Notes under the pieces: generated by a model
The model's database searches: none
Told to the model about the DNA's origin: nothing
The model's input: only the letters and a program-made list of their open reading frames with translations
Position numbers and translations under genes: made by a program
Origin: Kitasatospora sp. MAA19
GTDB taxonomy: Bacteria > Actinomycetota > Actinomycetes > Streptomycetales > Streptomycetaceae
Assembly (NCBI RefSeq): GCF_029894125.1
Contig: NZ_JARXYZ010000042.1
Coordinates: 1 to 64,000, forward strand
DNA length: 64,000 nt
Reading direction: 5' to 3'
In this document: positions 9,915 through 17,574 of the stretch, piece after piece
Layout: each line of letters begins with the position of its first letter
Numbering within the stretch: the first letter of the stretch is position 1

Positions 9915-10588
9915 TTCGGGTACTGCTGGCGGATGACCAACTGCTGGTCCGGGCCGGGTTCCGGGCCCTGCTGGACCTGCAGGACGACCTCGCGGTGGTC
10001 GGCGAGGCGGACGACGGCGAGGCGGCGCTGCGGCTCGCCCGCGAACTCGTACCGGACGTCGTGCTGATGGACGTTCGGATGCCGCGGATGGACGGCCTGG
10101 AGGCGACCCGGCGGATCGCCGAGGACCCTGCGCTGTCCTCCGTGCGGGTGGTCGTGCTCACCACCTTCGAGCTGGACGAGTACGTCTTCGAGGCGCTGCG
10201 CTCGGGGGCGGCCGGCTTCCTGGTCAAGGACACCGACCCGGCCGACCTGCTGCGGGCCATCCGGGTCGCGGTGGCGGGGGACGCGCTGTTGTCGCCGGGG
10301 GTGACGCGGCGGCTGATCGGCGAGTTCGCGGCCCGTTCGAAGGCGCCCGAGGCGGCGCCGGGCGGACTTTCGGACATCTCCGTGCTGACCGAGCGGGAGC
10401 GGGAGGTGCTGGCGCTGGTCGGGATGGGGCTGTCCAACGAGGAGATCGCCCGGCGGCTGGTGGTCAGCCCGCTGACGGCGAAGACGCATGTCAGCCGGGC
10501 GATGGTGAAGCTCGGGGCCCGGGACCGGGCGCAACTGGTGGTGCTGGCCTACGAGTCGGGGCTGGTGCGGCCGGGCTGGCTGGGCTGA
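9911..10588 (+). CDS. NarL/LuxR-type response regulator
   Basis: A 225-residue DNA-binding response regulator starting at a GTG that overlaps the kinase stop (GTGA). The receiver domain has the acidic pair D8/D9, phosphoacceptor D54 in VVLMDVRMP, the Thr in VVLTTFE, and K in LVKDTDP. The C-terminal LuxR helix-turn-helix (LTEREREVLALVGMGLSNEE, then IARRLVVSPLTAKTHVSR) is complete. It is the cognate partner of the kinase. The 18-bp inverted repeats at 8575-8592 and 10761-10778 are candidate targets, which would make the operon autoregulated and also control the downstream SHOCT gene. Confidence 0.93.
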   Translation: MIRVLLADDQLLVRAGFRALLDLQDDLAVVGEADDGEAALRLARELVPDVVLMDVRMPRMDGLEATRRIAEDPALSSVRVVVLTTFELDEYVFEALRSGAAGFLVKDTDPADLLRAIRVAVAGDALLSPGVTRRLIGEFAARSKAPEAAPGGLSDISVLTEREREVLALVGMGLSNEEIARRLVVSPLTAKTHVSRAMVKLGARDRAQLVVLAYESGLVRPGWLG

Positions 10589-10606
10589 GAGTCCTCCGTG
10601 CGGCGG

Positions 10607-10689
10607 CGCGCCGTGCTGCCGGGTCCTGCTGCCTGCGCGCCTGCCGCGCCGTGCTGCCCGGTCCCGCCTGTCCGTCGCGCCGTGCTGCC
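10607..10689. repeat. Three copies of CGCGCCGTGCTGCC
   Basis: The 14-mer occurs exactly at 10607-10620, 10645-10658 and 10676-10689, embedded in related GC-rich sequence between the response regulator and the SHOCT gene. The region codes for nothing convincing. Confidence 0.6.
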
Positions 10690-10760
10690 CGCCTGCCGCG
10701 CACCACCCGGTGGTCCTGCCCGACCGCTCTACTTCCGGCCCGGCGTGTCGCGGCCAGCCC

Positions 10761-10778
10761 GTACTCTCCCGGGAGTAC
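10761..10778. promoter_or_regulatory. Candidate operator GTACTC-N6-GAGTAC, copy 2
   Basis: Same half-sites and spacing as 8575-8592, here 111 bp upstream of the SHOCT-protein start. In this copy the central six bases are TCCCGG. Confidence 0.45.
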
Positions 10779-10889
10779 CCCAACTGCCGCTGCTGGTAGG
10801 ACGCGTGATGAGGCCGCTTGGCGGGACGCTTTGGTCACCTCGGGAACCGCCCGAGGTCTGGAGGCCCACCGCCGAGGAGATGAACCACC

Positions 10890-11168
10890 ATGTACACGCT
10901 GCTGGCCGATGGGGGAGGGCACGGGCCCGGTCCCTGGATCCTGCTGATCCCACTGGTGTGGATCGCCGTGGTGGTCCTGGTGATCACCGTGCTGCGCCGG
11001 ACGCTCTGGCGGCGCGGCTGCGGAGCCGGGGCCCGGGCGGACCACCCGCTGGCCGTCCTGGGCCGCCGCTACGCCGAGGGCGACATCGACGCCGAGGAGT
11101 ACCGCGCCAGGCGTTCCGTGCTCAGCGAGTCGCCGCGGGACCAGTTCCGAGGGGGTGCCGGGAAGTGA
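10890..11168 (+). CDS. Single-TM SHOCT-domain protein
   Basis: A 92-residue protein with one N-terminal membrane helix (about 14-35, WILLIPLVWIAVVVLVITVL). A basic stretch and a C-terminal SHOCT motif (HPLAVLGRRYAEGDIDAEEY) follow. The SHOCT motif is a short helical oligomerisation element found in many actinobacterial membrane proteins. The ribosome-binding site is GAGGAGA, 8 bases before the ATG. It is translationally coupled (GTGA) to the broken ABC ATPase that follows. In relatives such small proteins sit next to two-component-controlled ABC exporters, which fits this position. The exact role is unknown. Confidence 0.8.
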   Translation: MYTLLADGGGHGPGPWILLIPLVWIAVVVLVITVLRRTLWRRGCGAGARADHPLAVLGRRYAEGDIDAEEYRARRSVLSESPRDQFRGGAGK

Positions 11169-11370
11169 CCACGCTCGACCTCGTCCGCGGAACCGCCGCC
11201 CGGGCCGCCGACGCCGTCAAGATCTACGGCGTCGGTGGCACCGAGGTCCGCGCGCTGGGCCACGTGACGGTGGAGTTCCCGGCCGGGCGGTTCACCGCGA
11301 TCATGGGTCCGTCCGGCTCGGGCACGTCCACCCTGGTGCACTGTGCGGCCGGGCTGGACACGCTGAGGAG
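11165..11370 (+). pseudogene. MacB-type ABC transporter ATPase, N-terminal stump
   Basis: The frame from GTG 11165 encodes a recognisable LolD/MacB-type ATPase N-terminus (AADAVKIYGVGGTEVRALGH, then FTAIMGPSGSGTSTLVHCAA and GLDTL). It then loses homology at about 11366. Q-loop, signature, Walker B and switch regions are absent, as is the FtsX-type permease normally encoded next. Even the surviving Walker A carries Thr where the essential Lys should be (GPSGSGTST instead of GKST). It overlaps the SHOCT gene stop by 4 bp, so it was once the second gene of that operon. A regulator probably remains here without its exporter. Confidence 0.8.
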
Positions 11371-11418
11371 AGCCGGATGCACCGGAAGAAGCCCACCGGC
11401 CCCACCCGGTCCGGGTGG

Positions 11419-12303
11419 TCAGGACATTTGGGCCTGCGGGAACACCTCCCGCAGCAGCGGGTCCGGCAGCCCGCGGCGGCTCCACTCGCGCGGGTAGCCG
11501 AGCGAGACCTCCTCGAAGGGGACGCCGTCGTAGCTGGTCTTCCGGGGGATGTGCAGATGGCCGTAGATCATCGCCGCGGTGTTGAAGCGACGGTGCCAGT
11601 CGGCGGTCAGCTCGGTGCCGCACCACTGGGCGAACTCCGGGTACCAGAGGATCTCGGTGGGGTGGCGGACCAGCGGGTAGTGGTTGACCAGGACCAGCGG
11701 TACGTCCGGGTCGCAGGCCGCCAACCGCTGCTCGGTCAGCCGGACGCGCTCACGGCACCAGGAGTCGCGGTCCGGGAACGGGTCCGGGTAGAGCATCCGC
11801 TCGTCCGCGCAGACGATGCCGCTCTCGTAGGCGGCTGCCAGGGACTCCTCCTTGGTCGTCGTGCCCGGCGCACGGAAGGAGTAGTCGTAGAGGAGGAAGA
11901 GCGGGGCGATGCGGACCGGTCCGCCGGCACCCTGCCAGAGCGGGTACGGGTCCTCGGGGGTCACGACGCCGAGGCTGCGGCAGAGCTCCACCAGGTGGTT
12001 GTAGCGGGCCACGCCGCGCAGCTGCACCGGGTCCTCGGGGTGGGTCCACAGTTCGTGGTTGCCGGGGGCCCACACCACGCGGGCGAAGCGTTTGGCGAGC
12101 AGCCCGAGCGCCCACTCGATGCTGGTGGTGAGCTCGGCGACGTCCCCGGCGACGAGCAGCCAGTCGTCGGGGGTGCTGGGTTGCAGCTTCTCCACCAGGT
12201 CGCGGTTCTCCTGGTAGGAGATGTGCAGGTCGCTCACGGCGAGGAGCCGCCCGCCCGCCCCGGTCGGCTCCGACGGCGCGTCGCTGCGGTACTCGGTAGT
12301 CAC
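11419..12303 (-). CDS. Calcineurin-like metallophosphoesterase
   Basis: A 294-residue cytoplasmic metallophosphatase. The dinuclear-metal motifs are in order: SDLHISY (D-x-H), VAGDVAE (GD), WAPGNHELW (GNHE), VNHYPLV and YGHLHIP (GHxH). It has no signal peptide. The start is GTG at 12301-12303, giving VTTEYRSD. The substrate (nucleotide, phosphodiester or phosphoprotein) cannot be told. The gene is transcribed toward the broken ABC ATPase, whose remnant ends about 50 bp away. Confidence 0.88.
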   Translation of the reverse strand: MTTEYRSDAPSEPTGAGGRLLAVSDLHISYQENRDLVEKLQPSTPDDWLLVAGDVAELTTSIEWALGLLAKRFARVVWAPGNHELWTHPEDPVQLRGVARYNHLVELCRSLGVVTPEDPYPLWQGAGGPVRIAPLFLLYDYSFRAPGTTTKEESLAAAYESGIVCADERMLYPDPFPDRDSWCRERVRLTEQRLAACDPDVPLVLVNHYPLVRHPTEILWYPEFAQWCGTELTADWHRRFNTAAMIYGHLHIPRKTSYDGVPFEEVSLGYPREWSRRGLPDPLLREVFPQAQMS

Positions 12304-12423
12304 TCCTGCCCCCTGTGGTCACCCGTCCGTTGTCGCCACAGTACGTGGCGGACGGGGGCCGTGGGGCGGGTTGGCGGGATCAGCCGTTCGAAGGCCGGTT
12401 CTGGCGCGGGCGCCTGACGGGTC

Positions 12424-12543
12424 GCCGAGCCACGCAAGCCGAGCCACGCAAGCCGAGTCGCGCGCGCCGAGCACCGCGTGCCGAACCACGCGCGCCGAAC
12501 CGCCGGAAGCCGAGTCACGCAAGCCGAGCCGCCGGAAGCCGGA
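12424..12543. repeat. Degenerate 14-bp tandem repeat, about eight copies
   Basis: Units starting GCCGAG or GCCGAA recur every 14-15 bp (for example GCCGAGCCACGCAA twice in a row), between the metallophosphoesterase and the next minus-strand gene. No spacers of CRISPR type and no coding sense are seen. Confidence 0.75.
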
Positions 12544-12554
12544 CACGGCCCGAC

Positions 12555-12845
12555 TCAGGAGCCGAACTCCATGAGCACCCCGTGAGAGGTGGCAGTGGTG
12601 GCGGCGAGGATCGCCAGTGAGGCGATGCCCAGGGCCAGTCCGAGGACAGCACGGCCGCGCCGCCGGGTGCCGCGGACCAGGGCCAGCGTGGCGAGGGTGA
12701 TGGCGAGCGGCCCCAGGACGACGTTGAAGAGGAGCAGACCGGGGAGGCCGAGCAGGAAGGAGGCGACGGCCAGATTGTCGGCCTCGCGGGCCTCGCCGTG
12801 GGCGTCGCTGCGGGCGCCGCTCTGACGGTTCGTGACAGTGCTCAT
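12555..12845 (-). CDS. DUF4190-like small membrane protein
   Basis: A 96-residue protein with a polar N-terminus of about 25 residues (ending EAREADNLAVASFLLGLPG), two hydrophobic segments separated by a basic turn (RGTRRRGRAVLGLALG), and a short C-terminus. The layout NLAVASFxLG ... GPLAITLATLALVRG is that of DUF4190 membrane proteins of unknown function in actinobacteria. It lies downstream of the small membrane protein at 12880 on the same strand and may be cotranscribed with it. Confidence 0.75.
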   Translation of the reverse strand: MSTVTNRQSGARSDAHGEAREADNLAVASFLLGLPGLLLFNVVLGPLAITLATLALVRGTRRRGRAVLGLALGIASLAILAATTATSHGVLMEFGS

Positions 12846-12879
12846 GACGGTGGCGGGTCCTCTCTGGGGAGCGGCCGGG

Positions 12880-13035
12880 TCAGCGCTGCCGCAGCCGGGC
12901 GAGGCCCTCGCGGGCGCCGAAGGCGAGCAGCCAGGCGGTGATGGCGGCGGAGGCGGTGAGGAAGACGGGGAGCGAGGTGTGCGCGGCGGTGCCGATCAGG
13001 ACGCCCATGGCGACCAGCGCGGAGAACAGGATCAT
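12880..13035 (-). CDS. 51-aa membrane protein
   Basis: The ATG at 13033-13035 (minus) is preceded by GGAGGGG. The product is hydrophobic with two potential helices (MILFSALVAMGVLIGTAAHT and FLTASAAITAWLLAFGA) and a basic tail (RLRQR). It is divergent from the TetR gene at 13229. The inverted repeats between them suggest control by that regulator. No family is recognised. Confidence 0.6.
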   Translation of the reverse strand: MILFSALVAMGVLIGTAAHTSLPVFLTASAAITAWLLAFGAREGLARLRQR

Positions 13036-13150
13036 GGCGGGCCCCTCCGGCCGTGGCAGTACCGGCCCGACGTCGAGCCCGGCCCGATGTCGAGCTCAGC
13101 CCAGTGTCGAGCTCGGCCCGGTACCGACACCGGCCCGGTGTCGATTTCGG

Positions 13151-13169
13151 TTGACAAGTGTTCACTGAC
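13151..13169. promoter_or_regulatory. Operator-like site 1, overlapping a TTGACA box
   Basis: ACAAGTGTTCACT within 13151-13169 resembles the AGTGAACxCTTGT half-sites bound by FabR/DesT-type TetR regulators. The TTGACA at 13151-13156 fits a -35 box for the rightward TetR gene. A second related site lies at 13207. Confidence 0.45.
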
Positions 13170-13206
13170 TTCGGCCTCACTCTACGCCCGACTGGCCAAT
13201 CTCGGC

Positions 13207-13224
13207 AAACACTTGTTTACTGAA
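13207..13224. promoter_or_regulatory. Operator-like site 2, just before the TetR start
   Basis: AAACACTTGTTTACTGAA ends 5 bp before the regulator's GTG. Its reverse complement (AGTAAACAAGTGTTT) shares ACAAGTGTT with site 1. The placement suggests autorepression. Confidence 0.45.
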
Positions 13225-13228
13225 TGGC

Positions 13229-13858
13229 GTGAGTCACACCGTTGGGGCCAGGCAGGCCCAGAAGCAGCAGAGTCGGCGGGCGTTGCTGGATGCGGGCCTG
13301 CGCCTGCTGGCCGATCAGAACCTGGCGAGCCTGGGCGTGCGCGAGGTCACCCGGGAGGCCGGGCTGTCCCCGGCCGCGTTCTACCGGCACTTCCCGGACC
13401 TCGCCGCGCTCGGCGTGGCGTTGGTCGAGGAGTCGCTGGCGAGCCTGCACGTCATGATCCGGTCGGTGCTCGCCGAGGCGGGCGGCGCCGAGGAACTGAT
13501 CGACCGTGCGGTGGACGTCATCGAGCGGCACGTGCGCGAGCACCGGGCGCACGTCCGCTTCCTGGCGCGCGAGCGGCATGGCGGGGTCCGACGGGTCCGC
13601 GAGGCGATCGATGCCGAACTCGGCCGTTTCGCAGCCGAGGTGGGGGAGGCGTTGGCGCTTCAGCCGGTCTCGCGTGGGTGGAGCGAGCAGGACCTGCGCA
13701 TGCTCGCCGAGCTGTACGTGGACCACATGGTCTCGACGGCGTCGGCCCTGCTGGAGGCGCAGGAGTCGGATCCGGCCAGGGAGCGGCGGATCGCCGCGAC
13801 CGCGCGTCTGCAACTGCGCCTGATCAGCCTCGGCCGGCGTCACTGGCAGGCGAGTTGA
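13229..13858 (+). CDS. TetR-family regulator, FabR/DesT-like
   Basis: A 209-residue regulator starting at GTG 13229. The N-terminal helix-turn-helix LREVTREAG-type segment (LGVREVTREAGLSPAAFYRH, then FPDLAALG) is typical of the FabR/DesT branch, whose members sense the acyl-CoA pool and control fatty-acid desaturation. The C-terminal ligand domain is intact in length. Target sites are probably the two operator-like repeats immediately upstream. The genes nearby do not include a desaturase, so the physiological target is not obvious here. Confidence 0.82.
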   Translation: MSHTVGARQAQKQQSRRALLDAGLRLLADQNLASLGVREVTREAGLSPAAFYRHFPDLAALGVALVEESLASLHVMIRSVLAEAGGAEELIDRAVDVIERHVREHRAHVRFLARERHGGVRRVREAIDAELGRFAAEVGEALALQPVSRGWSEQDLRMLAELYVDHMVSTASALLEAQESDPARERRIAATARLQLRLISLGRRHWQAS

Positions 13859-13989
13859 CCATGGCTCGCCCCGGGTGGGGGCTGGAACGAGCCATTGCGG
13901 CCGGAGTGGTCTCTTGGGCATGTCTTGACTCTTGACAGTGGGTCATGTCCGCGCCAGCTTTGGTGGACCCCCACACCGAGAGGTCTCTC

Positions 13990-14943
13990 ATGAAGAAGCC
14001 GCTCATAGGCATGCTCGCTACGCTCCTGGTCGCCGGGGCCACCGCCCTCGCCGGGGCCCTCCCGGCTCAGGCCGCGGCCCCGGAGGCCCCCACCGCCTCC
14101 GTCGAGGCCCAGAGCGCCCAGGCTCAGGGCATCCAGGTCGAGAGTGCCCAGGCCCAGGGCGCCGAGTTGCAAGGCGCCCAGACCGCGGACGCCAAGGCGG
14201 CCCCCCTCGCCGCCGTCACCTTCGCCGGAACGGTGGCGCTCAGCAACTGCTCCGGTTCGCTGGTCCGGATGCCGGGCTCGGCCGCGAGCGACCCGGCCCT
14301 CATCCTGTCCAACGGCCACTGCCTGGAGTCCGGTATGCCCGGCCCCGGCGAGGTGGTCCTCAACCAGCCCTCCAGCCGGACCTTCACCCTCCTCAGCTCC
14401 ACCGGCGGCAAGCTCGCCACGCTGCGCGCGACCAAGGTGGTCTACGGCGCCATGACCGACACCGACGTGTCGATCTACCAGCTGAACACCAGCTACGCCT
14501 CGATCCAGTCCCGGTACGGCATCGCCCCGCTGACCGTCTCCGCCGCCCACCCCGCGCAGGGCGCCTCGATCCGGGTCGTCTCGGGCTACTGGAAGAAGAT
14601 CTACTCCTGCTCGATCGACGGCTTCGCCTACCGGCTGCACGAGGCCGACTGGGTCTTCAAGGACTCGGTCCGCTACACCTCCGGCTGCAACGTGATCGGC
14701 GGCACCTCCGGCTCGCCGGTGGTGGACGCGAGCACCGGTCAGCTGGTCGCCGTCAACAACACGATCAACGAGAGCGGCGAGTCCTGCACCCTCGACAACC
14801 CGTGTGAGGTCGACGAGAACGGCGCGGTGACGGTGCACCAGGGCATCGGCTACGCCCAGGAGACCTACGGCATCCCGGCCTGTTTCGCCGCCGGCAACCG
14901 GTTCGACCTCACCCTGCCCGGCTGCACCCTGGTCGGGCCCTGA
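13990..14943 (+). CDS. Secreted trypsin-like serine protease
   Basis: A 317-residue exported protease. The ATG at 13990 begins a signal peptide (MKKPLIGMLATLLVAGATAL, cleavage likely after AQA at 28). A Gln/Ala-rich propeptide with repeated SAQAQG motifs (about 40-65) follows. The chymotrypsin-fold catalytic residues are H110 (LSNGHCL), D159 (TDTDVSIY) and S242 (GGTSGSPVV), and there are paired cysteines. It probably degrades extracellular protein. A second secreted peptidase follows 321 bp downstream with direct repeats between them. Confidence 0.9.
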   Translation: MKKPLIGMLATLLVAGATALAGALPAQAAAPEAPTASVEAQSAQAQGIQVESAQAQGAELQGAQTADAKAAPLAAVTFAGTVALSNCSGSLVRMPGSAASDPALILSNGHCLESGMPGPGEVVLNQPSSRTFTLLSSTGGKLATLRATKVVYGAMTDTDVSIYQLNTSYASIQSRYGIAPLTVSAAHPAQGASIRVVSGYWKKIYSCSIDGFAYRLHEADWVFKDSVRYTSGCNVIGGTSGSPVVDASTGQLVAVNNTINESGESCTLDNPCEVDENGAVTVHQGIGYAQETYGIPACFAAGNRFDLTLPGCTLVGP

Positions 14944-14957
14944 CCGCCGTCCCGGCC

Positions 14958-15100
14958 GTGATCACCACCCCGCCGCCGACAGCCGCACGGCCCGTGATCA
15001 CCACCCCGCCGCCGACAGCCGCACGGCCCCTGATCACCACCATCCCGCTGGCAAACGCAGAGCTCCTGACCACCACCCCGCCCCCGGCCGCCGTCCCCGT
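14958..15100. repeat. 36-bp tandem repeat between two secreted peptidase genes
   Basis: Two identical 36-bp units (14958-14993 and 14994-15029), each starting GTGATCACCACCCCGCC and ending GCACGGCCC, are followed by two degenerate copies up to about 15100. The rest of the gap (14944-15264) holds no recognisable gene. Confidence 0.75.
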
Positions 15101-15264
15101 GACGGAACCGAGGCGACCCCGCTGACCAGCACCGTTCCCCGATGGGCCACCCGCGACCGGCGGGTGGCCCATTCGGCCGTCCACCAGGCGGCCACCGCGC
15201 CACCCACGCCGCAGAGTTGTGCCGACAAGGCGGCAGTCATGTCCGTTGACCCGATGGAGAGTTG

Positions 15265-16749
15265 ATGACCACCACGCTACGCAGGCTATTGGTTTCCGTC
15301 CTGCTGATACCGCTGCTCGCGCTCGGCGGCCTGGCGACCCCGGCGCTGGCCGCCGGTGCCCAGGGCGTCGGGGCCGCCGAGGCCGCCCACGGCCGGAGCC
15401 CCGCCGACGACCCGAACGCCGACATCAAGGACCGCCTGGCGGCGATCCCCGGGGTGACCATCACCGCGGAGCAGCCCACCACCACCGGCCACCGCTACTT
15501 CCTGGCCACCTACACCCAGCCGATCGACCACTTCCGCCCCTGGCTGGGCACTTTCCAGCAGCGCTTCAGCGTGCTGCACCGCGGCTACGACCGCCCGACC
15601 GTCTTCTACACCAACGGCTACACGCTGGGCACCACCCCGTCCCGCACCGAGCCGACCCGGCTGGTGGACGGCAACCAGGTGTCCATCGAGTACCGCTTCT
15701 TCACCCCGTCGCGCCCCGACCCGGCGGACTGGTCCAAGGCCGGCATCCGCCAGCAGGCCGCCGACTCGCACCAGCTGGTGACCGCACTCAAGCGGATCTA
15801 CCAGCAGGAGTGGCTCTCCACCGGCGCCAGCAAGGGCGGCATGTCCTCCACCTACTTCCGCCGCTTCTACCCGGACGACGTCGCGGGCACGATCGCGTAC
15901 GTGGCGCCGAACAACACCGATGTCAACGACTACGCCGCCTACACCGACTTCTTCCGCACCGTCGGCACCCCCGAGTGCCGGGCCGCGCTGAACGCCGCCC
16001 AGCGTGAGCTGCTGGTGCGCCGCGACCGCCTGGAGACCCGCTACGTGGCCGACAACAAGGCCGCCGGCTCCACCTTCAACACCCTCGGCACGCCGGACCG
16101 GGCGTACGAGGCGGGCGTGCTCGACGTGATCTGGGCGTTCTGGCAGTACAGCCTGGAGTCGGACTGCGCCAAGGTCCCGGTCGCGGCCACCGCGACCGAC
16201 GACGAGCTGTACGCGTGGTTCGACTCGCAGTCCGGCATCACCGGCAACAGCGACCAGTCGCTGGCGAAGTACACCGCGTACTACTACCAGGCCGCCACCG
16301 AGCTGGGCGCGCCGTTCTTCGACGTCTCGTACCTGAAGGACGTGCTGCACTACGACTACAAGGAGCTGTACTCGGCCCGCTCGTACGTGCCGAAGGAGAT
16401 CCCGACCACCTTCAACCCGAACGCGATGCGGGACATCGACCGCTGGGTGAAGCGCGACGCCGAGCGGATCATGTTCGTCTACGGCGGCAACGACCCGTGG
16501 GGCGCCAAGCCCTTCAAGCTCGGTCGGGGCAGTGACGACAGCTACGTCTACACCGTGCCGGGCGGCAACCACGGCTCCAACATCGGCAAGCTGCCGGCCG
16601 CCGAGTCGGCGGAGGCGACCGCCAAGGTGCTGGAGTGGGCCGGCTTGGCCGACCAGGACACCGCCCGTTCGCTCGCCAAGGCGCAGCAGATCCCGCCGTT
16701 CGGCCCGCTCGACGAGGAGGGCCAGAAGCTGGAGCGTCGCCCGCTGTAA
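15265..16749 (+). CDS. Secreted S37-type (PS-10) tripeptidyl aminopeptidase
   Basis: A 494-residue exported serine aminopeptidase. A signal peptide (LLVSVLLIPLLALGGLATPA, cleavage near ALAA at 30) precedes an alpha/beta-hydrolase-like domain. The nucleophile is S189 in STGASKGGMSS. A late acid and histidine occur in YGGNDPWGAK and PGGNHGSNI. The QPIDHF and TNGYTLG segments match the S37 family from Streptomyces, which removes tripeptides from the N-termini of secreted proproteins and peptides. It may mature the neighbouring trypsin-like protease. ATG 15265 is chosen over the adjacent upstream TTG. Confidence 0.88.
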   Translation: MTTTLRRLLVSVLLIPLLALGGLATPALAAGAQGVGAAEAAHGRSPADDPNADIKDRLAAIPGVTITAEQPTTTGHRYFLATYTQPIDHFRPWLGTFQQRFSVLHRGYDRPTVFYTNGYTLGTTPSRTEPTRLVDGNQVSIEYRFFTPSRPDPADWSKAGIRQQAADSHQLVTALKRIYQQEWLSTGASKGGMSSTYFRRFYPDDVAGTIAYVAPNNTDVNDYAAYTDFFRTVGTPECRAALNAAQRELLVRRDRLETRYVADNKAAGSTFNTLGTPDRAYEAGVLDVIWAFWQYSLESDCAKVPVAATATDDELYAWFDSQSGITGNSDQSLAKYTAYYYQAATELGAPFFDVSYLKDVLHYDYKELYSARSYVPKEIPTTFNPNAMRDIDRWVKRDAERIMFVYGGNDPWGAKPFKLGRGSDDSYVYTVPGGNHGSNIGKLPAAESAEATAKVLEWAGLADQDTARSLAKAQQIPPFGPLDEEGQKLERRPL

Positions 16750-16783
16750 CCGCGGGGCCCACGCGCACCGGTAGCGCACCAGG

Positions 16784-16814
16784 AGGAGGCCGCCCCCGGT
16801 CGGGGCGGCCTCCT
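16784..16814 (+). terminator. Terminator after the S37 peptidase gene
   Basis: Perfect 13-bp stem AGGAGGCCGCCCC / GGGGCGGCCTCCT with a 5-base loop, 35 bp past the stop. Confidence 0.85.
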
Positions 16815-16864
16815 CGTGCGTGCGGCAGGGCCGGCGGACCGGTCCGACCCCCTCCCCGAAGTAG

Positions 16865-16879
16865 TGAATCAGTGCTTCA
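16865..16879. promoter_or_regulatory. Near-palindromic operator in front of the TetR gene
   Basis: TGAATCAGTGCTTCA matches its reverse complement at 12 of 15 positions. It lies in an unusually AT-rich spot 8 bp upstream of the TetR start, a typical autoregulatory site. Confidence 0.5.
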
Positions 16880-16887
16880 ATATTTCC

Positions 16888-17574
16888 GTGGCCTACCGAC
16901 GCACCCCCGCCGTCCAAGCCCGCCTGGATGCCCAGCGCGAGACGGTGCTGCAGGCCGCCGCCCTGCTGCTCGCCGAGCGCGGCTACGGCGGCTGCACCAT
17001 GGCCGCCGTGGCGGACCGTGCCGGGATCGCCACCGGAAGCCTCTACCAGCACTTCGCCAACAAGGCCGAGCTGTCCGTGCAGCTGTTCCGCCGGGTGGTC
17101 ACCCGCGAGATGGCCGCCGTCAACGCGGCCGTCGCCCTCCGGGAGACTCCCCGGCAGCGGATCGCCGCCGTCGTCGAGACCTTCGCGGCCCGCGCCCTGC
17201 GCGCGCCCCGGCTGGCGTACGCGCTGCTGGTCGAACCGGCCGACGCGGTCGTGGACGGCGAGCGCCTGGTGTTCCGCCGGGCGTTCCGGGACGTGATCGC
17301 CACCGAGATCGCCGCCGCCGTGGCGAGCGGCGAACTGCCCGAGCAGGACCCGGTGCTGACCGCCGCCGCGCTGGTCGGCGCGGTCGGCGAGGCCCTGGCC
17401 GGCCCACTCGCGGCCGCACCCACCAGAGCCACCAGCACCACCAGAGCCACCGACACGGCCAAAAGCACCGAGACGGCCGCCCCCACCGAAAGCGCGGTCA
17501 CCACCGACGTGGTCCCCGCCCTGGTCTCCTTCACCCTGCGTGCCCTGGGAGGACGCGATGACAGCGACGCATGA
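16888..17574 (+). CDS. TetR-family regulator of the acyl-CoA dehydrogenase operon
   Basis: A 228-residue regulator; the GTG at 16888 gives the conserved N-terminus MAYRRTPAVQARLDAQRE. The helix-turn-helix is MAAVADRAGIATGSLYQHFA. A low-complexity Thr/Ala-rich stretch (about 175-205, repeats of TRATxT and TAKSTETA) interrupts the C-terminal part. The stop codon overlaps the start of the acyl-CoA dehydrogenase gene, so regulator and enzyme are coexpressed. Acyl-CoA or a related ligand is the likely effector. Confidence 0.85.
   Translation: MAYRRTPAVQARLDAQRETVLQAAALLLAERGYGGCTMAAVADRAGIATGSLYQHFANKAELSVQLFRRVVTREMAAVNAAVALRETPRQRIAAVVETFAARALRAPRLAYALLVEPADAVVDGERLVFRRAFRDVIATEIAAAVASGELPEQDPVLTAAALVGAVGEALAGPLAAAPTRATSTTRATDTAKSTETAAPTESAVTTDVVPALVSFTLRALGGRDDSDA

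Noticed and set aside
10598..11497. 299-residue frame starting in the repeat region
   Set aside because: Only the part from 11165 is real (the ABC ATPase stump); the upstream portion is repeat DNA and antiphase sequence of the SHOCT gene.
12424..12543. CRISPR array
   Set aside because: Units are 14-15 bp, abut without spacers and are degenerate; no cas genes are present.
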